Source: Spirochaeta sp. UBA2779
GTDB taxonomy: Bacteria; Spirochaetota; Spirochaetia; DSM-2461
Length of the DNA: 9,899 nucleotides
NCBI GenBank assembly: GCA_002352375.1
Contig: DEIH01000126.1
Coordinates: 1,068-10,966 of the forward strand
Direction of reading: 5' to 3'
The translations under genes and the position numbers were made by a program. The notes beneath the pieces were generated by a model. The model had not been told where the DNA came from and made no database searches. It saw only the letters and a list, made by a program, of their open reading frames with translations. This document shows positions 1 to 6,655 of the stretch, in pieces; position 1 is the first letter of the stretch; each line of letters starts with the position of its first letter.

Positions 1-597
1 GCTACAGGGCTGGCGGTAAAGACGGCCAATCCCGGAGTAACGGTGGAATATCTCTCTTCTGACATGAAGGGGCTTAAAAGCAGTATCGCTGTTCTGGTGA
101 AATCAGCCCCGGAGATACTGGGACACAACGTGGAAACCATACGCCGGCTGAACCCGGTTATCCGTTCCCGGAGTGATTACGATCGCTCCCTGAACTTTCT
201 AAGGACAGCCCGGGAGATGAGCGAAACAATACTCTTGAAGAGCAGCATTATGCTGGGCTTGGGAGAGGAAAAGTCCGAGATTCTTGATACCCTTGCCGAC
301 CTGCGGGAGGCCGGATGCAACCTGGTGAATATCGGTCAGTACCTGCAGCCCACCCGGAAGCACCTCCCGGTAAAGCGATACTGGACTCCTGATGAGTTCA
401 AGGAGCTTCGAAAGGAGGCCATGGCTATGGGGTTTGACTATGTGGAATCAGGACCTCTTGTACGCTCGAGCTACCATGCAGGAGTTCATCTGAAGAAACT
501 GCTTGAGAAGAGACGATGCGGAGGGAGTGCAGATGCCGGGAACAAGGAATCCGCCGCATTTTTGATTACAGGAGATTCAGAGAGAGGCAGTTTGTGA
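1..597 (+). CDS. lipA: Lipoyl synthase, C-terminal part (5' end outside window)
   Basis: This radical-SAM enzyme inserts two sulfur atoms into protein-bound octanoyl groups to make the lipoyl cofactor of 2-oxoacid dehydrogenases and the glycine cleavage system, in the cytoplasm. The reading frame is open from base 1, so the N-terminus is missing, including both cysteine clusters for the iron-sulfur centres. The 198 visible residues match the LipA C-terminal half: a HNVETIRRL segment, GLGEE, IGQYLQP, HLPV, RYWTPDEF and the near-terminal GPLVRSSYHA. In this family a serine of the RSSY motif is a ligand of the auxiliary cluster. After RSSYHA the protein runs on for about 36 residues, a longer tail than in E. 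coli LipA. The TGA stop at 595-597 overlaps the probable GTG start of the arginine deiminase gene, which suggests one transcript. The identification is firm; only the N-terminal part is unseen. Confidence 0.95.
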   Translation, partial: ATGLAVKTANPGVTVEYLSSDMKGLKSSIAVLVKSAPEILGHNVETIRRLNPVIRSRSDYDRSLNFLRTAREMSETILLKSSIMLGLGEEKSEILDTLADLREAGCNLVNIGQYLQPTRKHLPVKRYWTPDEFKELRKEAMAMGFDYVESGPLVRSSYHAGVHLKKLLEKRRCGGSADAGNKESAAFLITGDSERGSL

Positions 598-1865
598 GCG
601 GTATTATGGGTGGCGAAGACGGCCTTGGAGTATTTTCTGAAGTCGGCCCTCTGAAAAAGGTGCTGCTCCACCGGCCGGGGAAGGAGATGGAAACGCTCAC
701 CCCCGAGGTACTGGAAAACCTTCTCTTTGAGGATATTCCCTGGCTGAAAAAGCTTCAGATAGAACATGACGGTTTTGCCGATGCCCTGCGGGGTGCGGGA
801 TGCCGGGTATTTTACTACACGGATCTGCTGAAAGAGGTTCTCGAGGATTCCGGGGTGGCTACTGTGGCAGCGGATCATCTGGTGTCCACCGGCCGCATTC
901 CCCAGTCCAGACTCAAAGAGGAAATCAGGGAACTTCTCGTGTCCATGAATGCCGGAAACCTGGCCGATGTAATGATTTGCGGTCTGAGAAAAGATGCGGT
1001 CCCCCACAGCGATGATGAGAAACGTCTTTCCTGGTGGATTCAGGAGGACTTTCCCTTTTACATCAACCCTCTGCCTAATCTCTATTTTACACGAGACCCC
1101 GGAGCTATGATCGGCCACGGCCTTGCGTTAAGTGCGATGCAGACGGGAGCCAGGAACCGTGAGACGTTCCTGCTGGATTTAATCCGGCGTTTTCACCCGA
1201 TGTTTGCATCAATCGGAAATAAGCTCTGGTATTCTCCGGATATGGGAGACTCGCTGGAGGGCGGAGATGTGATGGTGCTCTCAGATACCGCTGTTGCCGT
1301 GGGAGCCAGTGTACGCAGCGGCAGCGATGCCATTGAAACCCTGGCACGTCGTCTCTTTGAAGGAGATTCGGGCATCAGAGAGGTTTTAGTTATCAGGATT
1401 CCCGCCGCCCGAGCCTATATGCATCTGGATACGGTGTTCACCATGGTGGACCGGGACAGTTTCACCCTGTTTCCCGGGGTGGCGGATGACATTCGTGTAT
1501 TCAGACTTACACCTTCATTGAGCAGCGGAAGCGGTAAAGCCGGTGATGGTGTGAAGGGCAGTTCCATCCGTATTCGGGAAGCTGAAAGCCTGGAGAAGGG
1601 ATTGGCCGGGGTTTTGGGAAGGCCTGTAAGGATTCTGAAGAGCGGCGGGAAAGACCGTGGTGCGGCGGCTCGGGAGCAGTGGAACGACAGTGCCAATACA
1701 CTGGCGGTGAAACCGGGAACGGTGATTACCTATAACCGGAATACAGCGTCCAACGAAGCTTTGGAGAAAGCCGGAATCGATGTTTTGGAGATTGAGGGTT
1801 CTGAACTGGTAAGGGGGCGCGGCGGGCCCCGGTGTATGAGCATGCCGATACTCAGGGGATACTGA
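594..1865 (+). CDS. arcA: Arginine deiminase
   Basis: The enzyme hydrolyses L-arginine to citrulline and ammonia, the first step of the arginine deiminase pathway, in the cytoplasm. From GTG 594 the product is 423 residues, near the usual 400-420. The family blocks appear in order: FSEVGPLKKVLLHRPG near the N-terminus, NLYFTRDP (Asp168), LEGGD (Glu222), MHLDT (His277, Asp279) and GPRCMSMP with the nucleophile Cys414. All catalytic and arginine-binding positions I can align are intact. A glycine/serine-rich loop near residues 306-322 looks longer than in the Mycoplasma enzyme. Start choice: GTG 594 overlaps the lipA stop as GTGA and has GAGG at 584-587, 6 bases upstream; ATG 606 would give 419 residues and is equally good by family alignment; ATG 516 would overlap lipA heavily and is unlikely. 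No arcB, arcC or arcD follows. GC is high in samples (about 52-65%). Confidence 0.93.
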   Translation: MSGIMGGEDGLGVFSEVGPLKKVLLHRPGKEMETLTPEVLENLLFEDIPWLKKLQIEHDGFADALRGAGCRVFYYTDLLKEVLEDSGVATVAADHLVSTGRIPQSRLKEEIRELLVSMNAGNLADVMICGLRKDAVPHSDDEKRLSWWIQEDFPFYINPLPNLYFTRDPGAMIGHGLALSAMQTGARNRETFLLDLIRRFHPMFASIGNKLWYSPDMGDSLEGGDVMVLSDTAVAVGASVRSGSDAIETLARRLFEGDSGIREVLVIRIPAARAYMHLDTVFTMVDRDSFTLFPGVADDIRVFRLTPSLSSGSGKAGDGVKGSSIRIREAESLEKGLAGVLGRPVRILKSGGKDRGAAAREQWNDSANTLAVKPGTVITYNRNTASNEALEKAGIDVLEIEGSELVRGRGGPRCMSMPILRGY

Positions 1866-2010
1866 TATTACATAGTTGGAGACCAATCAACGGAAGAACA
1901 ATCGCAGTCTTATTCTATCAGAATGGATATGAATACTTCATTCTGTTCATAAGGAAGAAAAAAATGTTCAAGATATTGATTCATCATCAATAAACGGAAA
2001 TAATCTATAG
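1866..2010 (+). other. Intergenic gap between arcA and diguanylate cyclase gene
   Basis: This 145-base AT-rich gap separates two plus-strand genes of different composition. I see no convincing intrinsic terminator for arcA: the small TTGG-AGA-CCAA hairpin around 1876-1886 has no T run. No strong -35/-10 pair stands out. The only notable content is a short reading frame with a good ribosome binding site at 1951-1993 and the overlapping 6-bp hairpin at 1975-1991. Confidence 0.5.
1964..1993 (+). CDS. Possible 9-codon leader peptide ORF
   Basis: An ATG at 1964 opens a nine-codon reading frame (MFKILIHHQ, stop TAA at 1991-1993). It is preceded by AAGGAAG at 1951-1957, a good Shine-Dalgarno match with a 6-base spacer, whereas the diguanylate cyclase start at 2011 has no clear site of its own. 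The last codons overlap a small hairpin, ATTGAT (1975-1980) paired with ATCAAT (1986-1991) around a 5-base loop. The mini-ORF is in a different frame from the downstream gene and ends 17 bases before it. Translation of this peptide could help ribosomes reach the next start. A frame this short can easily arise by chance, so this is tentative. Confidence 0.2.
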   Translation: MFKILIHHQ

Positions 2011-3522
2011 ATGCAGCTAATATGGATATATTCACATATTCTTTTACTGGGTTCTCTGGCGATGTTAATTCTGGGCGTATGGATGCTGTATCGTCGACGA
2101 ACTGCTGTAATTGTTTTTTTTGTACTTCTGGTTTTATCTTCAGCGGTTTATGTGTTTGGCTATGCCATGGAAATTACCAGTCAAAATCATGAGACTATTA
2201 GATTCTGGTCAAAAATTGAATATACAACCCTGCCATTTATTATCTCATTGATGATTCTATTCATTTTACACTTCACTATGTTCGATCGAAAGATTCCCCG
2301 AATATTTATAATCTTGCCACTTTTATTTTCATTAACGATCATGATTGTACGGCAGACCAATCAGTTTCATCAGAAGTACTACACCAGTATTGATTTTGAA
2401 ACCTTTAACAACTTTACGATAATGATATTAGGACAAGGAATCTGGTATCGAATTTTCGCCGGGTATAATGTCCTGGGTATTCTTTTCTCTATTTTTTTGA
2501 TATCCATTTATTACACTCGGGTACCACATAACACTCAAAAACAATACCGGATACTGCTAATTGGTGCTGTATTGCCTCTTATCCCTTATATCATCTACTT
2601 AACAAATATTATTCCGAGTGGATTTGATCTTATGCCGTTCTTTCTGACGATATCTGTTTACTTTCTCTATATTGCTGTTTTCCGTTACAACCTTTTTTCT
2701 TTGATACCGGTAGGACGTGCCAGACTGGTTGAAATGATGACAGATGCAGTTATTGTTCTGAATTATCAGAATTGTGTAGTAGATGCCAACCCCTCTGCCA
2801 GACGTGAGTTCGGCAGGGAAGATGTAAATCCAGATGGCCAAAATGTATTGAATGTCATGCCGAAGCTGAATCCGTATCTGGAATCAGGAGAACAAATTAA
2901 AGCGAATAATAAGACTTGGAAAATAACTCGAACAACACTATTTTCCACCCGGGGAAAAACCGAAGGGACACTGATTGTCGCTCATGACATAACTGAACTG
3001 GAACGTATCGCTCGAGAGGATACACTGACGGGCCTATTAAACCGACACAGCTGGGATGAATCAGTAAAAATCGAATTGCTTCACCTATCCCGGTATTACC
3101 GTTATGGATCAGTTATTTTCATCGATCTCGATCACTTTAAAAAAATAAACGATTCATACGGTCATTCAGTGGGAGATAAAGTATTAAAGACCGTCGGTAA
3201 AACACTGAAAGATGTTGTTCGAAAACCGGATTATATCGGTAGATATGGTGGCGAAGAGTTTGTCGCCTTCCTGCCTGAATCCAGCCCGGATGAAGCTGCC
3301 GAGGTTGCCGAGCGTATGAGAGTATGCTTGATGGAAGAGATTGAAATCGACAATATGGATTCACTCTCAATCACCGCCAGCTTTGGCGTAGCTGGCTGCC
3401 AAATTGAGAATGAGACCAAACTTGAAGATCTGGTAAATGCAGCGGACAAAGCTCTCTACAGGTCAAAACAATCCGGTCGAAACCAGGTTACTCTGGATGA
3501 GAGGGCTTTGCTTAAAGAATGA
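2011..3522 (+). CDS. Membrane diguanylate cyclase (7TM-PAS-GGDEF)
   Basis: This protein is predicted to make cyclic di-GMP from two GTP in response to a membrane or PAS-sensed signal. Of 503 residues, the first 225 hold seven hydrophobic segments (about 7-27, 32-52, 73-91, 96-114, 150-168, 180-198, 205-224), resembling the N-terminal 7TM domain of some histidine kinases. A PAS-like domain follows at about 236-328, then GGDEF at about 335-497. The active-site motif is RYGGEEF (GGEEF 413-417), with FIDLDHFKKIND (369-381) for metal and nucleotide binding. RKPD at 404-407 fits the RxxD inhibitory site, so product feedback is likely. No EAL or HD-GYP domain is present. ATG 2011 is set by a TAG stop directly before it. 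No clear Shine-Dalgarno site precedes it. Sampled GC is about 30-35% in the membrane part, below its neighbours. The ligand sensed is unknown. Confidence 0.93.
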   Translation: MQLIWIYSHILLLGSLAMLILGVWMLYRRRTAVIVFFVLLVLSSAVYVFGYAMEITSQNHETIRFWSKIEYTTLPFIISLMILFILHFTMFDRKIPRIFIILPLLFSLTIMIVRQTNQFHQKYYTSIDFETFNNFTIMILGQGIWYRIFAGYNVLGILFSIFLISIYYTRVPHNTQKQYRILLIGAVLPLIPYIIYLTNIIPSGFDLMPFFLTISVYFLYIAVFRYNLFSLIPVGRARLVEMMTDAVIVLNYQNCVVDANPSARREFGREDVNPDGQNVLNVMPKLNPYLESGEQIKANNKTWKITRTTLFSTRGKTEGTLIVAHDITELERIAREDTLTGLLNRHSWDESVKIELLHLSRYYRYGSVIFIDLDHFKKINDSYGHSVGDKVLKTVGKTLKDVVRKPDYIGRYGGEEFVAFLPESSPDEAAEVAERMRVCLMEEIEIDNMDSLSITASFGVAGCQIENETKLEDLVNAADKALYRSKQSGRNQVTLDERALLKE

Positions 3523-3549
3523 TCCATAAAAAGTTAGCGATGTAGAGAA
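3523..3549. other. Short convergent intergenic region
   Basis: Only 27 AT-rich bases separate the stop codons of the diguanylate cyclase gene (plus) and the DtxR-family gene (minus). No GC-rich hairpin with a T run is visible for either direction, so termination must rely on Rho or on signals within the opposing gene. Confidence 0.5.
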
Positions 3550-4230
3550 CTATTTAAAAGCTTCCCAGCGAATAAAACCGGCAAAAGCTGCAGGAACGGT
3601 GAGTGTATCACTTTTATACTCACAAATAGTATTCTCCGGGGTGTGAGATTTTACTGTCAGAATTATCCCCGGGGCAATTCCATTATTCTGGCAGAAGGTG
3701 AGCATACCCTCTGTCATTTCTCCCTCTTCTGTTATCCGGATTATTTTAACCTTAACAGACTCTTCGGCATCTGTTAGAGACGGGGCTTCCAGATAGCTTT
3801 TTTCAATATCCGATCCGGGGAAAGGATTCCCATGTGGACAGGTTTTGGGATTCCCCAGATGTTCAGCCAGATGTTCTGTCAATTCATCGGAGACTGAATC
3901 CTGGAGAAGACCTGCTTCTGTATCCGATTTATCCCAGGGGAACTGGAGAACGTTTACCAGCAGGTGCTCCAGAAGGAAATGACGGCGTACAACTTTTTCA
4001 GCAATATTACGTCCACTCGAAGAAAGTCCAATAGCCCCATAACGGTCCTGATCCACAAGACCCAGTTTTTTCAGTCGGCCAACAGCTTGAGATACTGCCG
4101 GCCGGGATACCTCAAGCCTGTCGGCAAGCCGGGCATTGGGGACGATACCGTTATCACGTTCAATCAGAAGGATCTGCGTCAGATATTCCGGGGCTGCCGG
4201 AAACTGGTTTTTTAGTTCATAAAGTGTCAT
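3550..4230 (-). CDS. DtxR/MntR-family transcriptional regulator with altered metal site
   Basis: This is a three-domain DNA-binding regulator of the DtxR/IdeR/MntR type, normally a metal-dependent repressor of metal transport genes. The frame is open to a TTG at 4248 (232 residues); ATG 4230 gives 226. In the 232-residue numbering there is a winged helix at about 20-80 (SRPAVSQAVGRLKKLGLV as recognition region), a dimerisation and metal domain to about 145 ending in CPHGNPFPG, and an SH3/FeoA-like domain at about 165-232. Aligned with DtxR, His79 and Glu83 are kept (His90, Glu94). The primary-site ligands Met10, Cys102, Glu105 and His106 appear as Glu21, Gly113, Gln116 and Asp117, so metal sensing may be changed or lost. 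It follows the transporter gene by a short gap, and its stop faces the diguanylate cyclase stop 27 bases away. The family call is firm; the metal is unknown. Confidence 0.88.
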   Translation of the reverse strand: MTLYELKNQFPAAPEYLTQILLIERDNGIVPNARLADRLEVSRPAVSQAVGRLKKLGLVDQDRYGAIGLSSSGRNIAEKVVRRHFLLEHLLVNVLQFPWDKSDTEAGLLQDSVSDELTEHLAEHLGNPKTCPHGNPFPGSDIEKSYLEAPSLTDAEESVKVKIIRITEEGEMTEGMLTFCQNNGIAPGIILTVKSHTPENTICEYKSDTLTVPAAFAGFIRWEAFK

Positions 4231-4282
4231 CAATTTATTATAGTTCAATTTTCAATTCTATGGTAATTAATTATAGAACTAT
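4231..4282 (-). promoter_or_regulatory. Candidate promoter and operator-like repeats upstream of the DtxR-family gene
   Basis: Read on the minus strand, a perfect TATAAT lies at 4242-4237, six bases before ATG 4230. TTACCA (4266-4261) sits 18 bases upstream as a four-of-six -35 match. If this -10 is used, transcription would begin at or beside the ATG, giving a leaderless mRNA, which fits the lack of a Shine-Dalgarno site there. The spacer contains a perfect tandem heptamer (plus strand TTCAATT twice, 4244-4257). The 7-base inverted repeat ATAGTTC (4240-4246) / GAACTAT (4276-4282) and the 10-base palindrome TAATTAATTA (4264-4273) add to the operator-like look. Autoregulation by the adjacent regulator is an inference; AT-rich DNA yields such matches by chance. 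Confidence 0.35.
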
Positions 4283-5505
4283 GCCTGTACCTCGACTCGC
4301 ATTCCCCGGCGCTTATCGATAAATCCGAGTATCAGAAAACCGGCGGTAGCACTCAAACCAAGAGCCAGACTGAGATACCAGGCATAATAAGTGGGCCGGG
4401 TTAGCAGGAAAACACCGGTAATCCAGGGAGATAGCGCCCTGCCGCTGCCTGAAATCAGAGGAAGAATAGATGCAAACCGGCCACGGTGGGATGAGGGAGT
4501 GTGATTTGCTGTAAAAACCTCAACATTGGTGGCTCCCAGAATCTCACCGGAAGTCCATATAAGCACTGAAAGATAAAACGCCCCTGGTGAATGGAAGAAC
4601 GCCAGCATTCCGAAACCCAGAGCGTAAAGTAATGCATTGAAAGCCACATTTGTAATAGGCCGGAAACGTTTTGTAATACCGATAATCGGCACCGTGCACA
4701 AGACCACAAAAACTGCGTTGAGACTCATCATTTTACCGTAGAGTAAAGCTCCTGTTTCGGGGAACAACTCTTTTGAGAAAAGGGGAAGGGTAAAGCTGTG
4801 TTGGCCGTATATGAACCATGGTACTGCCAATAATGCAACAAAACTCAGCAGTAAAGGGCGCTTAAGCAGCAGTCGGGTCGCAGAACCATGTTCAGGCCGT
4901 TCCATAACGGTATGGGGTTTCCTTGAGGCAGATCCGAGAGTTTCGGGTACAAGAAGGATGATAAAAACAAGGGAAACCAGAGTGGTTCCCGCATCACCGA
5001 TAAAAAGCCATCTCGCATGGGATTCATAAAGATAGCCGGCCAGGAATGGACCGACTGCAAATCCCAGATTCATGGCCAGATATAAAAGACTGAATGCTGT
5101 TTTCCGGTTCTCAGGGCCTGTCAGATCGTAGGTTATAGCGGAAGAGGCCGGCATCATCAGGCCGAAAAAGAAGTTCTGTATCAGTATGGGCCAGATAATC
5201 AGCGGGGTGAAAGGCATAAAACCGATAAGTCCCAGGCAGAGAGCCCCGATAACCTGGGCAGTAATAAGAAGCCTCTTGCGCCCTACCCTGTCGGCCAGCC
5301 AACCTCCGATCAACGAACCGGGAACAAACATAACAGTGGCAATCATCAGAATCCTGCCGGCGGCACCCTCATCAAATTTCAACTTATCGGTGAGCAAGAG
5401 AGTTAAAAAAGGGTACACAAAACTCCCCACTGCGTTAACCATTCTGGCAGCCGCCATGGCCCATATAGGACCGGGGAGGGATCGATATTCCTGGAACACA
5501 GACAT
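4279..5505 (-). CDS. Major facilitator superfamily (MFS) transporter
   Basis: This is a polytopic inner-membrane protein of 408 residues from ATG 5505, the usual size for a 12-helix MFS carrier, probably a proton-coupled exporter or importer of a small molecule. MFS motif A is clear as GGWLADRVGRKR (about residues 67-78) between the second and third helices. Hydrophobic segments alternate with short charged loops through both halves, with a longer polar central loop around residues 190-205. Start choice: the frame extends to TTG 5541, with ATG 5517 and ATG 5505 inside it. None has a good Shine-Dalgarno site; I chose 5505 because related carriers often begin a few residues before a Y-x-x-L-P segment like the one seen here. 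The regulator gene follows after a short gap, so the cargo may be linked to whatever that protein senses. The substrate cannot be told from the sequence. Confidence 0.87.
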   Translation of the reverse strand: MSVFQEYRSLPGPIWAMAAARMVNAVGSFVYPFLTLLLTDKLKFDEGAAGRILMIATVMFVPGSLIGGWLADRVGRKRLLITAQVIGALCLGLIGFMPFTPLIIWPILIQNFFFGLMMPASSAITYDLTGPENRKTAFSLLYLAMNLGFAVGPFLAGYLYESHARWLFIGDAGTTLVSLVFIILLVPETLGSASRKPHTVMERPEHGSATRLLLKRPLLLSFVALLAVPWFIYGQHSFTLPLFSKELFPETGALLYGKMMSLNAVFVVLCTVPIIGITKRFRPITNVAFNALLYALGFGMLAFFHSPGAFYLSVLIWTSGEILGATNVEVFTANHTPSSHRGRFASILPLISGSGRALSPWITGVFLLTRPTYYAWYLSLALGLSATAGFLILGFIDKRRGMRVEVQA

Positions 5506-5541
5506 GCAGAGAATCATGGAAGCCCATTGTAAAGATGTCAA

Positions 5542-5599
5542 TTAAAGATTTTCCCATTCGGCTATACTCACTCTTCTATTGACGGGGTGGAGAGGGAAA
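5542..5599 (+). promoter_or_regulatory. Divergent intergenic region with candidate apbE promoter and ribosome binding site
   Basis: The region separates the leftward transporter gene from the rightward apbE operon and so should hold promoters for both. On the plus strand TATACT (5563-5568) is a good -10 candidate; no strong -35 lies 16-18 bases upstream. GGAG at 5589-5592 (within GGAGAGG) is a ribosome binding site 7 bases from TTG 5600, and this decides the apbE start used here. On the minus strand no convincing -10 was found for the transporter, although TTGACA at 5541-5536 resembles a -35. Confidence 0.35.
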
Positions 5600-6655
5600 T
5601 TGAAAATAACCGGTATGTTTCACAAAAAAAAATGGTTCATCATATCTGTTGCAGTTCTTCTATTCATATTTTTAATTCTGTTTCTCTTTATCCCGGACCG
5701 TCTTCCTGGTCGAAGATCTGAAAATATCGAGGATAATCGCTTTCTTCTGGATACAGTGGTCTCTATCAAGCTCTATCAGAGCAGCCGAAAAGATGTGTTG
5801 GATGAGGCTTTCTCTCTGATTGAAAGTTATGAGAATCAGTTGAGCCGTCATAAAAGCGATAGTGAGATTTCCCATATCAATGATGCTGAGGCTGGTATAC
5901 CGACAGCAGTATCAGACACAACCCGTGGACTGATTAAAACTGCCTTGAAATACGCCGAGCTCTCTGGAGGCAGTTTTGATCCCACTGTGGCACCTCTTGT
6001 CGATCTCTGGGGGATTGGTAGTGAGAATCCCCGTATTCCCGAAGATGCTGAAATTACCGAGGTTCTGCCTCAGGTGGATTATACCTCTGTTGTAATCGAC
6101 GATGATTCAGAAACAGTAATGATGAAAAAAGCAGGTATGGCTCTGGATCTGGGAGGAATTGCCAAGGGGTGGATTGCCGATCGTGTTGGCGAATTCTTAA
6201 TCAGAAATGGTGAAGAACATTTTCTTATCAACCTTGGCGGAAATGTTCTGGTTCACGGGGGAAAACCCGAAAAGAATGATTATACAGCCTTCAAAATCGG
6301 AATGCAGAATCCCTTTGATAAAAGGGGTTTGTACCTTGGAGTTTTTTTACTCAATGAAGGCTCGGTAGTTTCTTCTGGAATATATGAGCGGTATTTTGAA
6401 TCTGGAGGTGTCAGATACCACCATATTTTGAGTACCAGGGACGGTTTCCCGGTGGACAACGACCTTGCCGCCGTAACTATACTCTCAAAAAGATCTGTTG
6501 ACGGGGATGCTCTATCTACAACGGTTTTCACTCTGGGACTCGAGAAAGGGATGAAAATGGTACTGTCTATGGAAGGCATCGAAGCGGCTTTTGTTACCCG
6601 GAATGGAGATGTTGCATTAACCCCCGGAGCCAAGGAAATATTCGAAGAGAGGTGA
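5600..6655 (+). CDS. apbE: FAD:protein FMN transferase (ApbE family), membrane-anchored
   Basis: ApbE enzymes transfer FMN from FAD to a threonine or serine of periplasmic or membrane proteins such as NqrB/NqrC and RnfD/RnfG, using Mg2+. From TTG 5600 the protein has 351 residues. A Lys-rich start and hydrophobic stretch at about 12-31 form an uncleaved anchor or signal peptide; there is no lipobox cysteine. Family motifs follow: LLDTVVSIKLY, GSFDPTVAPLVDLWG (124-138), LDLGGIAKGW (182-191), INLGGNVLVHG and GDALSTTVFTLG with the metal-binding Asp/Thr (about 302-307). The usual HI-DPxTG segment reads HHILSTRDG, an unusual version. Starts at TTG 5579 or ATG 5615 are possible; GGAG at 5589-5592 favours 5600. 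The TGA stop overlaps the GTG of the next gene (GTGA), so the two are probably coupled. No flavinylation substrate gene is in view. Confidence 0.92.
   Translation: MKITGMFHKKKWFIISVAVLLFIFLILFLFIPDRLPGRRSENIEDNRFLLDTVVSIKLYQSSRKDVLDEAFSLIESYENQLSRHKSDSEISHINDAEAGIPTAVSDTTRGLIKTALKYAELSGGSFDPTVAPLVDLWGIGSENPRIPEDAEITEVLPQVDYTSVVIDDDSETVMMKKAGMALDLGGIAKGWIADRVGEFLIRNGEEHFLINLGGNVLVHGGKPEKNDYTAFKIGMQNPFDKRGLYLGVFLLNEGSVVSSGIYERYFESGGVRYHHILSTRDGFPVDNDLAAVTILSKRSVDGDALSTTVFTLGLEKGMKMVLSMEGIEAAFVTRNGDVALTPGAKEIFEER

Noticed and set aside
516..593. Upstream ATG 516 as the arginine deiminase start
   Set aside because: It would add about 26 Arg-rich residues with no counterpart in the family and overlap lipA by 82 bases; GTG 594 or ATG 606 fits better.
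486..1118. Minus-strand 210-codon open frame across the lipA-arcA junction
   Set aside because: It lies opposite two clearly conserved enzymes, shows no recognisable motif and is explained by the codon structure of those genes.
1923..1952. Second tiny frame (MDMNTSFCS) in the arcA-cyclase gap
   Set aside because: It has no ribosome binding site and only nine codons, so nothing supports translation.
1975..1991. ATTGAT/ATCAAT hairpin as an intrinsic terminator for arcA
   Set aside because: The stem is six AT-rich pairs with no following T run, and it sits more than 100 bases after the arcA stop.
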